DNA of 64,000 bases from Candidatus Mycobacterium wuenschmannii (GTDB taxonomy: Bacteria; Actinomycetota; Actinomycetes; Mycobacteriales; Mycobacteriaceae): positions 4,898,001-4,962,000 of the forward strand of contig NZ_CP126981.1 of NCBI RefSeq assembly GCF_030252325.1, in the 5' to 3' direction. Both the position numbers and the translations under genes were made by a program. Shown here in pieces: positions 22,225-30,423 of this stretch (the first letter of the stretch is position 1; the number at the start of each line of letters is the position of its first letter). The notes under the pieces were generated by a model. It searched no databases and had not been told where the DNA came from. It saw nothing but the letters and a program-made list of their open reading frames with translations.

Positions 22225-22728
22225 ATGAGCGGCGTGCGGATTCGGTCGGCCACCGAGGACGACCTGGTGCGGGTTCGCGACATCCTCAACCACTACATCG
22301 AGCACTCCGTCTTCAATTTCCGGACGGAGCCGCAGAGCCTGGACGAGGTGCGCGCCCTGTGGACGCTGCGGCACCAGCGTTTCCCGTGGCTGGTGGCCGT
22401 CGCCGACGAGCGGGTGATCGGTTTCGCGTACGCGGGGCCGTACAACGAGCGCGCCGCCTATCGATGGACCGTCGAATCCACCGTCTACGTCGACTCCTCG
22501 GCGCATCGCCGGGGCGCCGGTGACGCGCTCTACGCCGAGCTACTGAATCGGCTGCGCGACAGCGGATTTCACAGCGCGGTCGCGCTCATCGCGTTGCCGA
22601 ACGATCCGAGCGTGCGACTACACGAACGGCACGGCTTCGAGTTCGTCGGCCGGGTCCGCGAGGCCGGCTTCAAGCACGACGCCTGGCATGACGTCGGCTA
22701 CTGGCAATGCCTGCTGGCCGGCAACTAG
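22225..22728 (+). CDS. GNAT N-acetyltransferase (phosphinothricin acetyltransferase-like)
   Basis: A 167-residue single-domain GNAT of the PAT/MnaT type. The N-terminal [20 protein letters not shown], the central [20 protein letters not shown] and the acetyl-CoA loop [16 protein letters not shown] are diagnostic, as is the C-terminal [19 protein letters not shown]. Such enzymes acetylate amino groups such as methionine sulfoximine or phosphinothricin. It is transcribed away from the PPE riboswitch and overlaps the convergent methyltransferase by 4 bases. Confidence 0.9.
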   Translation: MSGVRIRSATEDDLVRVRDILNHYIEHSVFNFRTEPQSLDEVRALWTLRHQRFPWLVAVADERVIGFAYAGPYNERAAYRWTVESTVYVDSSAHRRGAGDALYAELLNRLRDSGFHSAVALIALPNDPSVRLHERHGFEFVGRVREAGFKHDAWHDVGYWQCLLAGN

Positions 22729-23624
22729 CCGAGTTGCGCTGTGCAGTAATAGTTTTCGGTCTGACCGTCGTTACGCTGCGGTACCGACAGCCCGGCGTCG
22801 GCCAGCAACTGAGCCGACCGGTGCCGCGTCGTCCGCCAGCCGCGCGCGTCCAGGTACGGCGCGACATCATGGCGCTCGCCGCCGTACCAGAGGTCGTCCA
22901 GGCGGGCGTCGAGGCCGTGCTGATACCACTTCTCCGACGTCGCGTGCATGACCTCCAGCGACTCCGGCGTGCTCAGGAAGATCTCCACCACCAGGTGGCT
23001 GCCTGGCGCGCTGAGCTCGGTGATGTTGTCCAGCAAGCGATCCTGAGCATCCGGCGGCAGGAACGCCAACAGACCTTCGGCAACCCACGCGGTGGGCGCC
23101 CCGGCGTCGAAGCCCGCCTGCCGTAGCGCCGCGGGCCAGTCGTCGCGCAGATCGACCGGGACCGCGCGCAGGTCGACCGTGGGCTCGGCGCCGGCGGCGG
23201 CCAGGGTCGCGGTCTTGAAATCGGTCACCTGCTGCTGGTCGATTTCGAACACCACGGCGTCGTCGGGCCAGGACAGTCGGTAGCCGCGCGCGTCGAGGCC
23301 GGACGCCAGCACCACCACCTGACGCATGCCGGAGGCCGTCGCGTCGGCGATGAACTGGTCGATCAGGCGGGTTCGCACGGCCAGCAGGTCGGTCATCGGC
23401 CGCATGCCCCACGGGTGGCCGGGGATGTCGACCTCGTCGCCGCTGATCTCGCCGTTGGCCCAGCGGGTGAAGAAGTCCACGCCGACCGCGCGGACCAGCG
23501 GTTCGGCGAACGGGTCGTCGATCTGGCCCTCGCGGGTGGCCCGGCCGCGGCCCGCGGCCACCATGGTGGCGGTGGCTCCCACGCTCGTTGCCAGATCCCA
23601 GGTGTCGTTGTCGGTGCGCGCCAT
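22725..23624 (-). CDS. SAM-dependent methyltransferase, mycobacterial LCMT-like family
   Basis: A 299-residue member of the large mycobacterial methyltransferase family related to leucine carboxyl methyltransferase. Landmarks are the N-terminal [20 protein letters not shown], the SAM-binding [15 protein letters not shown], and [19 protein letters not shown]. The ATG at 23624 gives [12 protein letters not shown], the usual start; the frame is open to 23693 without similarity. The substrate is unknown. It overlaps the end of the GNAT gene. Confidence 0.9.
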   Translation of the reverse strand: MARTDNDTWDLATSVGATATMVAAGRGRATREGQIDDPFAEPLVRAVGVDFFTRWANGEISGDEVDIPGHPWGMRPMTDLLAVRTRLIDQFIADATASGMRQVVVLASGLDARGYRLSWPDDAVVFEIDQQQVTDFKTATLAAAGAEPTVDLRAVPVDLRDDWPAALRQAGFDAGAPTAWVAEGLLAFLPPDAQDRLLDNITELSAPGSHLVVEIFLSTPESLEVMHATSEKWYQHGLDARLDDLWYGGERHDVAPYLDARGWRTTRHRSAQLLADAGLSVPQRNDGQTENYYCTAQLG

Positions 23625-23755
23625 GCCAGCCAGGGTAGCCATCCGATGCTGGCAATTACCTTGTGGCGCTGGGCCACAATTCAGCGACATCACTTAACGC
23701 ACCGGTCAGTTGCCATTCACTTTTCGAGGCCTACGGCGGCATAAGGTACGGCCTT

Positions 23756-24040
23756 ATGAGCGCACCTTCGCCTGCCTCAGGGGTGGCATCGGACGGCAAC
23801 TGGTCCCCGCAGCGGTGGGAGACCACCTTCATCAGCGTGACCAATGAGTCCCTGCAGGTTGTCATCGACGAGGCGAACCGGGCCCTCAACACCCACGGTG
23901 CGGAGGGCTGGGAGGTGGTGAACTCCTCGGTTCAGCGGGTCCAGGTGTCGCACCACTTCGCCGGGTACGACAAGGGTGGCGAGTTCTACTTCGAGTGGAG
24001 CATCGTCTGCACCCTGAAGCGGCCTTTGACGCCCGCTTGA
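23756..24040 (+). CDS. small conserved protein of unknown function
   Basis: A 94-residue soluble protein. The middle (NRALNTHGAEGWEVVNSSVQ) resembles the DUF4177-type layout, where a short strand is followed by a GWEVV motif. It ends in strands (GEFYFEWSIVCTLKR). The ATG at 23756 was chosen over upstream in-frame starts because the extra residues are not protein-like. It reads in the same direction as the cation transporter 47 bases downstream and may share its transcript. Confidence 0.65.
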   Translation: MSAPSPASGVASDGNWSPQRWETTFISVTNESLQVVIDEANRALNTHGAEGWEVVNSSVQRVQVSHHFAGYDKGGEFYFEWSIVCTLKRPLTPA

Positions 24041-24087
24041 CGGTCGGGCTGTCCCGTCGGCGCCGCGAATTGACCTAACATCGCTGG

Positions 24088-24780
24088 GTGACCGAATCCC
24101 GTTCGATGGCCGATCAGGCCGGCCTCGTCGCCGACGCCTGCGGCCACGAGCACGGGCACGCGCCTGCCGTCGCGCACGATTCGCGCTGGCAGCACGGTGC
24201 GAAATGGGCCTACCGGTTGGCCTGGGTCAGCATGGTCGCGATGCTCACCGAGGGCGTGGTCGGGCTGTGGCAGGGCCTGTCGGTCGGGTCGATCGCACTG
24301 ACCGGGTGGGCGCTGGGCAGCCTGCCGGAGGCATTGGCCAGCGCGATGGTGGCCTGGCGATTCTCCGGTTCGCGCACCGCTTCGGCGACCGCCGAACGCC
24401 GCGCCCAGCTCGGTGTCGCCTGGTCGTTCTGGCTGACCGCCCCCTACATCGCCGCCGAATCCGTCCACCACATCCTGGACCGGCACGACGCCGAGACGTC
24501 GATCGTCGGCATCGTCCTGACGGCCCTGTCGCTGGTGTTGATGCCGATTCTGGGGCGCGCCAAGCATTCGCTGGCCGAGCGACTGGGCTCGGCGGCCACC
24601 GCGGGGGAGGGCACGCAGAACTACCTGTGCGGCGCCCAGGCCGCGGCCGTCCTGGTCGGCCTGGCGGTCGCCGCGATCTGGCCCGGCGTCTGGTGGTTCG
24701 ACCCGGCGATCGGTCTGGGCATCGCCGCCGCCGCGATCTGGCAGGGCGTCAAGTCCTGGCGCGGCGAGGACTGCTGCTGA
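24088..24780 (+). CDS. CDF-like cation transporter
   Basis: A 230-residue membrane protein with five to six helices and a His-rich, Cys-containing N-terminus (CGHEHGHAPAVAH) likely to bind metal. The segments MLTEGVVGLWQGLSVGSIAL and SLPEALASAMVAWRF fit the cation diffusion facilitator fold, though the usual HxxxD pairs are partly changed. The probable substrate is a divalent metal such as zinc or cobalt; direction and metal are inference. It is adjacent and convergent to the cobalamin ABC operon. The start is the GTG at 24088. Confidence 0.75.
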   Translation: MTESRSMADQAGLVADACGHEHGHAPAVAHDSRWQHGAKWAYRLAWVSMVAMLTEGVVGLWQGLSVGSIALTGWALGSLPEALASAMVAWRFSGSRTASATAERRAQLGVAWSFWLTAPYIAAESVHHILDRHDAETSIVGIVLTALSLVLMPILGRAKHSLAERLGSAATAGEGTQNYLCGAQAAAVLVGLAVAAIWPGVWWFDPAIGLGIAAAAIWQGVKSWRGEDCC

Positions 24781-24800
24781 CGGCTCAGCCGTGGCGCGCG

Positions 24801-25358
24801 TCAGCCATGGCGAAACCCCTTGCCGGAACGGTCAATCGGGTCGGGGTCCAACCCGAGGAACTTGGCCCGCAGGCGGTCCCACAGTTCGAGTTGCGTCCAG
24901 TCGGGCTCGTCGCGCAGTTGCTGTGTGTTGGTCAGGAACGGCCCGGGCAGCATCAGCGTCATCAGCTGGTCGTCGCGCCCGTTGAACAGGCGCACGCCCC
25001 ACGACGTCGGGGCGCCGTCCTTGCCGATCCGGCGGTACAACTCGGCGCGCGCGCAGCGACGGATGCGGCCGAGCTCGGGACCGCTGTCCTTGTGCTCCCC
25101 GATGCACAGGTGAAAGTGCCAGCGGCCGAAGTCGACCGTCGCGTACCCGTCGTACATCGATATCCGCTTCGGCGGGTTGGGCGCGGCGACCTCCCAGGCG
25201 GCGCCCTCGACCAGCACGCCGAACCAGATGTCGTCCCAATACTCTTCGAAGCACAGCGTGATCAGGCTGAGCAGATTCTGCTCGTCGGTCGGTAGCGGCC
25301 AGACCTGCTCGCGGCCGTTGTCCTCGGTGTCCTGAATGGCGGGGCTAAAGTCGATCAT
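24801..25358 (-). CDS. unknown protein, last gene of the cobalamin ABC operon
   Basis: A 185-residue soluble protein that I do not recognise. It is rich in Trp, with short conserved-looking blocks CFEEYWDDIWFGVLVEG, WHFHLCIGEHKDSGPEL (His-Cys-His spacing that could bind a metal) and CARAELYRRI. It starts inside the end of the ATPase-FhuF gene (14-base overlap), so it is translationally coupled to it and under the same cobalamin riboswitch. No signal peptide or membrane helix is visible, so it is probably cytosolic. A role in handling imported corrinoid or iron is inference from context alone. Confidence 0.75.
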   Translation of the reverse strand: MIDFSPAIQDTEDNGREQVWPLPTDEQNLLSLITLCFEEYWDDIWFGVLVEGAAWEVAAPNPPKRISMYDGYATVDFGRWHFHLCIGEHKDSGPELGRIRRCARAELYRRIGKDGAPTSWGVRLFNGRDDQLMTLMLPGPFLTNTQQLRDEPDWTQLELWDRLRAKFLGLDPDPIDRSGKGFRHG

Positions 25359-26787
25359 CGAGTTCCCTTTCCGGCACCCTGCTCAGGGCGCAATCTCCGC
25401 AGAGCCCGCTACGAGGCGTGCGGTAATACAAACAGCAACTGGTGCGGCGGTAGCCCGTATCGCTGAAACGAACCGCGGTGCTGAGCCGTGGGTCGGTGCA
25501 GATGTCGCGCGCGAGCAGCCATCCCGCGGTGGTGGCGCCGCCGCTGTCGAACACCCGCGCGGCGCCGAGTAGGGCCGACGCCGCATTGCCACGCAGCAGT
25601 CCCGAGGAGATCGGGCCGAGCCGGCGCAGCGCGGCCGCAAGCGGGTCGAGATGACGCTCGAAGAGCATGTCGGTCAACTCGATTCGAAGATCCCCGGCCT
25701 GTTTCGCCCGGGGGTGTTCGAGGTGCAGCGCGATCTGACCGTCGTTCTCGCGGAACAGCAGTTGCTGCGGGGGGAGGTCGACGACCATCCCATAGCCGGC
25801 GGCCGCGCCCAGCCCGATGGACCACAGTCGCGCGGCGAATCCGAGATAGAAGGTCGATGCGGCGACGCGTTGCTCGGTGACCTCCATCCGCGCTCTGACT
25901 CGCTCGACGATCTCGGCCAGTACCGCGGGATCGTGGTAGAGCCGATCCACCGGACGCCAGCCCCCGTCGAGCGGTCCGGTGCCGAGCGCGAAATACGGGC
26001 TGACACCGGCCAATTCGGCAAGCGCCGAGACCGCCGCCGGGTCGCTGGAAGGCGTTATCTCGCAACCGAATACGGTGTTGACCCGCCCGTCAGAGGTGAG
26101 CTCGCCGGGACTCGCATCGACGAGTGCGCCGTCGCCGTCGAGCAGCCAGGCCCGATCCGCATGGCGCAGAGCAAGTTCCAGGTCGTGGGTGGACAGCAGG
26201 ATCGTCAGGCCCTGCTCGCGGGCCAGCCGGCGCAGCATCTCGGTCAGCGCGGCACGTGAGGGCGCATCCAGAAACGCGGTCGGCTCGTCGAGCACCAGGA
26301 CCTCGGGCTGCTGCGCCAGCGCGCGGGCGGTCATGACGCGTTGCCGTTCACCGTCGGACAGGTCGGCGGCGGGCCGGTCGGCCAGGTGCAAGGCGTCTAC
26401 GGCGGCCAGCGCCTGTTCCACGATCTCGTAATCACGGCGCGAAAGTCGGCCGGTGACAGTGAGATACGGAATGCGGCCCAGCGCGGCGAGTTCGCGGGCC
26501 GACAGCAGCCCGGGGTCTATCGCGTCGGTGAGCACGACCGCCACGCGGCGGGCCAACCGGTCGGCCGGCACGCCGGCCAGGGGCGTGCCGTCCAACAGCA
26601 CCTGGCCAGACAGGGGCGGCTGCAGCCCGCACAGGGTGCGGATGAGCGTCGACTTCCCGCAGCCGTTGGGGCCCAGCAGCACCGTGAGTTCGCCACCGCG
26701 TGCCGTCGCCGACAACCCCGCGGCGACGATGGTGGCCCGTCGCCGGTTGCGGTAGCCGATCGTCAGGTCGCGAATGGTCAGGCTCAC
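25345..26787 (-). CDS. btuD: ABC transporter ATPase fused to an FhuF-type 2Fe-2S reductase
   Basis: A 480-residue fusion. Residues 1-240 are an ATPase of the vitamin B12/siderophore importer class: Walker A GPNGCGKST (39-47), signature LSDGE (143-147), Walker B VLVLDEPT (163-170), switch His 201. Residues 241-480 are an FhuF-like ferric reductase domain ending in the cluster motif CC, 10 residues, C, 2 residues, C (Cys 451, 452, 463, 466). The join is in frame with no stop or gap. The GTG at 26787 overlaps the permease stop (GTGA). FhuF proteins reduce imported ferric siderophores; under a cobalamin riboswitch the same chemistry could reduce Co(III) corrinoid, which is inference. Confidence 0.88.
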   Translation of the reverse strand: MSLTIRDLTIGYRNRRRATIVAAGLSATARGGELTVLLGPNGCGKSTLIRTLCGLQPPLSGQVLLDGTPLAGVPADRLARRVAVVLTDAIDPGLLSARELAALGRIPYLTVTGRLSRRDYEIVEQALAAVDALHLADRPAADLSDGERQRVMTARALAQQPEVLVLDEPTAFLDAPSRAALTEMLRRLAREQGLTILLSTHDLELALRHADRAWLLDGDGALVDASPGELTSDGRVNTVFGCEITPSSDPAAVSALAELAGVSPYFALGTGPLDGGWRPVDRLYHDPAVLAEIVERVRARMEVTEQRVAASTFYLGFAARLWSIGLGAAAGYGMVVDLPPQQLLFRENDGQIALHLEHPRAKQAGDLRIELTDMLFERHLDPLAAALRRLGPISSGLLRGNAASALLGAARVFDSGGATTAGWLLARDICTDPRLSTAVRFSDTGYRRTSCCLYYRTPRSGLCGDCALSRVPERELDDRL

Positions 26788-27842
26788 CGCTGCATCCCCA
26801 CGCCGTGGCGACTGCGCACCAGCACCAGCACCACGATCGGCGCCCCGACCAGGGCGGTCACCGCGTTGACCGGCAGCACCGCGTCGCTGCCCGGTACCTG
26901 GCTGACGATGCCGCAGGCCAGGGCCACCGCGGCGCCCATCAACGCCGTCGTCGGCAACACCGCGCGATGGTCCGACGTGCCGAGCGCCAACCGGGCCAGG
27001 TGCGGCACCGCGAGCCCGAGGAACGCGATCGGCCCGCAGAACGCCGTCGTCGCGCCGGTGAGCAGCGACGCCGACGCCACCGTGATCAGTCGCGCCTGCC
27101 GCACGTCGATTCCGAGTGTGCGGGCGTAGTTTTCGCCCAGCAGCAGCGCGTTGAGCGCGCGCACGGCCAGGGCCGCGACCGCGATTCCCGCCGCGACGAC
27201 GGGGAGCAGCAGCTTCAGGTCCCACCAGGTGGTGCCCGCGAAGCTGCCCAGCCCCCACAGCAGGTACTGCTGCACCCGCAGCGGGTCGGCATAGACCAGG
27301 AGCACGCTGACCACGGCAGTAGCCGCGGCGCTCACCATCACCCCGATCAGCAGCAGCGTCGCCGCCGACCGGACCCAATGGGCCAGCACCAGGATCAGTG
27401 CCAGCACGGCCGCGGCGCCCACCGCGGCGGCGACGGCCATCGCCGCGCGACCGCCGGCCAGGCCCGCGGTGAAACCGGATCCGGTGGCGATCACCACCGC
27501 CGCGACGCCCAAGCCCGCACCGGAACTGACGCCCAGCACGTAGGGGTCGGCGAGGGTGTTGCGGAACAGGGTCTGCATCTGCAGGCCCGCGACACCGAGA
27601 CCGGCGCCCGCGGCGATCGCGGTGAGCACGCGGGGCAGTCGCACGGAGTGCACGATCACCTGCCACCGTGGGTCGGACGCCTGCGCGCCCACCAGCGCTC
27701 GGGCGGTGTCGAGCAGCGGCACGCGCACCGGACCCAGCGCGAGGCCCAGCATGGTCAGCACCACCACCGCGGCGGTCAGGGTGCCCACGACGATTGCGGT
27801 TCGGTTGAGCCGCAACGAGATCGGCGATGCCGCGGCGGTCAT
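26784..27842 (-). CDS. btuC: FecCD/BtuC-family permease
   Basis: A 352-residue importer permease with about nine to ten transmembrane helices. The family landmark GAGLGVAGLQMQTLFRNTLA follows the second helix, then the typical LADPYVLGVSSGAGLG; the coupling region with IAFLGLAVPHLARLALG is near residue 275. The ATG at 27842 overlaps the stop of the binding protein (ATGA); the frame is open to 28079 but that part is a shadow. It forms the channel of a type II importer for vitamin B12 or siderophores, with B12 favoured by the riboswitch. Confidence 0.9.
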   Translation of the reverse strand: MTAAASPISLRLNRTAIVVGTLTAAVVVLTMLGLALGPVRVPLLDTARALVGAQASDPRWQVIVHSVRLPRVLTAIAAGAGLGVAGLQMQTLFRNTLADPYVLGVSSGAGLGVAAVVIATGSGFTAGLAGGRAAMAVAAAVGAAAVLALILVLAHWVRSAATLLLIGVMVSAAATAVVSVLLVYADPLRVQQYLLWGLGSFAGTTWWDLKLLLPVVAAGIAVAALAVRALNALLLGENYARTLGIDVRQARLITVASASLLTGATTAFCGPIAFLGLAVPHLARLALGTSDHRAVLPTTALMGAAVALACGIVSQVPGSDAVLPVNAVTALVGAPIVVLVLVRSRHGVGMQR

Positions 27843-29005
27843 GCGCGCTGCACCTGGCGGTAGAAGCTGAACTCGTGCTGCGCTGCCAACTCGGGGTGCA
27901 GGATCGCGACCAGATCGCCGAGCACCAGGTCGGGTCGGGCCGGGCCGCGCTCCCAGTAGTCGCTGCCCGCCCCGGTCGCCGACCACACCTGACCGCCGCG
28001 CACCGCCGCGAGTTCGCCGTACCGGTTGTCGTCGGCGATGGCGTCGCCGGTGGTCTTCCAGTCGTTGGCGACCAACCACGTCGGCGCCTGCCCGGCACGG
28101 GCATAGACCGATTCGAAGTTCAGCTGCAGCGAACCGCCGCTGGTGTCACTCGCCCATGGATAGCTGCCGCCGGCGTCGACGATCAGGCGCCCGGCGTAGT
28201 CGGCACCCGACGGCATGAACCAGGTGCCCTGATACATGGCCCCCGTCAGCACCTCGACGGGCCGCGCGCCACTCGTTTTCGCGGCCACCGCGGCGTAGTT
28301 GCCGCGCAGCGCGGCGTAGGCCTCGCCGGCTTTCTTCTCGGTCCCGGTGAGCGCGGCCAGCACCTTGATCCACTCGGCGCGGCCCAGCGGGGTGGCCTCC
28401 AGCCATTCGGCGTCGGCCAGCACGGGCACGCCCGCGTCGCGCAACTTCGGGTAGGCGGGCTGGTCGATGCCGGCGGTCACCAGCACGTCGGGGTGGGCGG
28501 CGACGACGCTTTCGATGTTGAGCTGGTTGCCCGTGGCGTAGCCGACCACCGCGCCGCTGCTGATCCGCTGGCGCAGTTGGGGATCGACGACACCGGCGGC
28601 GTCGGCGACTCCGGTGACGGTGTCCGTGCGATCCAGTTCGGCGAGCATGCCCAGTTGGGTGATCGAGCCGGAGTACAGGCCGGCGACCGGGACCGTGATC
28701 CGTTGTGCCCCGGCCAGATCGCCGCTCAGTTCGGGGGCGGGGGCCCCGCAGCGCACCAGCACGTAGGACTGGGACTTGCCGTGCGGGTAGGGCTGTTTGA
28801 CGGTCAGCACCTGATAGCTGTCGTGGTAGCTGAGGGTGAAGTTGGTGGCATCGACGACCGTTGACTTGTCCGGGAAATAGTCAGCGCCGGAACGGAAGTC
28901 GGTGATGCAGTCGCGTCCGGGGTGGGCGGTGGTGGTGGGATGCGTGGCGCAGGCCACCGGCAGCCACGCGCTCACCATGAGCGCCACCCAGGCACGGCGT
29001 GACAT
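27839..29005 (-). CDS. btuF: ABC importer substrate-binding lipoprotein (BtuF/FepB type)
   Basis: A 388-residue binding protein. A lipoprotein signal peptide ends in LPVAC with Cys 19, so the mature protein is membrane-anchored outside the cell. The two-lobed fold typical of BtuF/FepB proteins is seen in YSGSITQLGMLAELDRTDTV, GYATGNQLNIESVVAAHPDV and the connecting helix region. The ATG at 29005 lies just after a cobalamin riboswitch and a GGCGAG-type binding site; the frame runs into the riboswitch up to 29167, which is not coding. It is the first gene of a four-gene coupled operon. Confidence 0.9.
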   Translation of the reverse strand: MSRRAWVALMVSAWLPVACATHPTTTAHPGRDCITDFRSGADYFPDKSTVVDATNFTLSYHDSYQVLTVKQPYPHGKSQSYVLVRCGAPAPELSGDLAGAQRITVPVAGLYSGSITQLGMLAELDRTDTVTGVADAAGVVDPQLRQRISSGAVVGYATGNQLNIESVVAAHPDVLVTAGIDQPAYPKLRDAGVPVLADAEWLEATPLGRAEWIKVLAALTGTEKKAGEAYAALRGNYAAVAAKTSGARPVEVLTGAMYQGTWFMPSGADYAGRLIVDAGGSYPWASDTSGGSLQLNFESVYARAGQAPTWLVANDWKTTGDAIADDNRYGELAAVRGGQVWSATGAGSDYWERGPARPDLVLGDLVAILHPELAAQHEFSFYRQVQRA

Positions 29006-29051
29006 CTCGCCAGCTCTCTCGGGGTCGACCGCCCCGGGTTGGTCGTGTGCG

Positions 29052-29203
29052 ACGACGCGAGTGTCCTGGCTCTCGGATCGCCGCTCGCCTCGCCTTCCAG
29101 CCGGGTGGGCCGTGGCTCGTGAGGTTCGCTCCCCGATGACAGTGGCGGGACCGCGCCGGATTCGCACCGGCTTCCTACGTCGTCGTCGCCTTACCGGGGC
29201 AGT
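29052..29203 (-). ncRNA. cobalamin riboswitch upstream of the btuFCD-like operon
   Basis: The minus strand reads GGAAGCCGGTGCGAATCCGG, then GGTCCCGCCACTGTCATCGG (B12 box at 29137-29146), and the closing GAGCCAGGACACTCGCG near 29057-29073. It is a close copy of the riboswitch at 22.1 kb. Downstream, the CGGGG/CCCCG hairpin ends a few bases before the AGAGAGCTGGCGAG leading to the ATG at 29005, so it could block ribosome access when B12 is bound. Boundaries are approximate. Confidence 0.92.
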
Positions 29204-29223
29204 ATCGCACGTCGCTGCGTTGG

Positions 29224-29598
29224 CTACGCCGTGCCGGCGCTCAATGCATCCACAGCCGCGTCGATGTTCGGGACCACCGCGGAACCGTGGCGGGCGACCA
29301 GTTGGCCCAGCGAGCGGGCCAGGTGCGGCCCCACCGCGTCGGCCAGCAGCACCTCCTCGCCGATCACCACGCCGCCGACCACGTGTGCCGCCGAGAGTCG
29401 GTGGTCGGTAGTCACCTCGTAGCGCCAGTCGCCGATCTGCAGTCGCGCCGGTTGCGACTTGAACATTCCACGCTTGGCGGCGGTGTGCGTCACGCCGGGC
29501 AACCCGGCAAAGACGTTGATTACCAACCCGATTCCACCCGGTCCGGCAAGGGCGTGGTGGACGGTGCGGCTGACCCGGTCGGCGTCGAACCCCACCAT
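29224..29598 (-). CDS. conserved protein of unknown function
   Basis: A 124-residue protein without membrane helices. Visible blocks are GGIGLVINVFAGLPGVTHTA, RLQIGDWRYEVTTDHRLSAA and HVVGGVVIGEEVLLADAVGP. I do not recognise the family. Its ATG overlaps the stop of the upstream YbjQ-like gene (TGATG), so the two are a coupled pair. It ends about 20 bases before the second cobalamin riboswitch, which is transcribed in the same direction, so read-through is possible. Confidence 0.7.
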   Translation of the reverse strand: MVGFDADRVSRTVHHALAGPGGIGLVINVFAGLPGVTHTAAKRGMFKSQPARLQIGDWRYEVTTDHRLSAAHVVGGVVIGEEVLLADAVGPHLARSLGQLVARHGSAVVPNIDAAVDALSAGTA

Positions 29599-30383
29599 CA
29601 GTCGTTCATGGCCAGCACGAACTGCGGCGTGATCGTCTCGGGTGTGCCGATGCGGCGCACCGCCGTTCCGGCGGCGTAGAACTCGACGGTGTGATAGCCC
29701 CACGCGTAATTCTGGATGTTGAAGTGGACGCCGACGACACCGTTGGCGCCGTCGCGTTCGGCCTCGCCCTGCATCCGCGACATGGCCAGCTCGCGGGCTT
29801 CGTAGTTGCCCTGCGTCCACTGCGGCATCTCGGTGTTGCGGCCCATCTGCCGCAGGGTCTGCAGAAAGCCTTGCGCGGCAATGTGAAACACACAGTTGCC
29901 CATCACGAACGCGACCGGCGCCCAGCCGGATCGCAGCAGGGTGGCGAGATCCTGTCCGGACAGGTGGCTCGAAAACGCCTGTCCGTTGTTGCGTTTGAAC
30001 GACCCGGGCTTCGGGCTGTAGCGCACCGCGGTGCCGACCGCGATGAACTCCAGATGCTCGGCCTCGGCGCCGTGCTGACGCCATTCCAGCCGGACGCCGA
30101 CGACGCCGTCGGCGCCCAGAGCGTCGGCCTCGGCCTGCATGCGGGCCATCGCGTTCCAGCGCGCCCGGTACGTCGCCTCGGTGAGCACCGGCAACTCGGA
30201 TTGCTGTCGGATGCCGGTGAATTGGTACCCGACGTGATAGACCGAGACGCCCATCACGAGGTCGAGCGGTTCGAAGCCGGCGCCGTGCAGGAGCGCGAAT
30301 TCGTTGATGGACAGGTCGGAGGTGAAGACCTTGTCGGCGTGCGAGAGGCGTTCGCTGGCAACGGGGTCGAGGGGAGTAGACAT
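29598..30383 (-). CDS. tandem YbjQ/UPF0145-like two-domain protein
   Basis: A 261-residue protein made of two repeats of a YbjQ-like (putative heavy-metal-binding, UPF0145) domain. Repeat 1 contains ARMQAEADALGADGVVGVRL and LEFIAVGTAVR; repeat 2 contains SRMQGEAERDGANGVVGVHF and VEFYAAGTAVR, at matching spacing about 120 residues apart. The family forms beta-rich pentamers in other bacteria; function is not established. It is coupled to the downstream unknown gene and starts from an ATG at 30383. Confidence 0.8.
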   Translation of the reverse strand: MSTPLDPVASERLSHADKVFTSDLSINEFALLHGAGFEPLDLVMGVSVYHVGYQFTGIRQQSELPVLTEATYRARWNAMARMQAEADALGADGVVGVRLEWRQHGAEAEHLEFIAVGTAVRYSPKPGSFKRNNGQAFSSHLSGQDLATLLRSGWAPVAFVMGNCVFHIAAQGFLQTLRQMGRNTEMPQWTQGNYEARELAMSRMQGEAERDGANGVVGVHFNIQNYAWGYHTVEFYAAGTAVRRIGTPETITPQFVLAMND

Positions 30384-30423
30384 CGGGGCATCATGACACC
30401 GATCGGACGGTCGGTGTACTTGT

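Noticed and set aside
29006-29167. N-terminal extension of the btuF frame into the riboswitch
   Set aside because: It would remove the lipoprotein signal from the N-terminus; the ATG at 29005 is followed by a proper lipobox.
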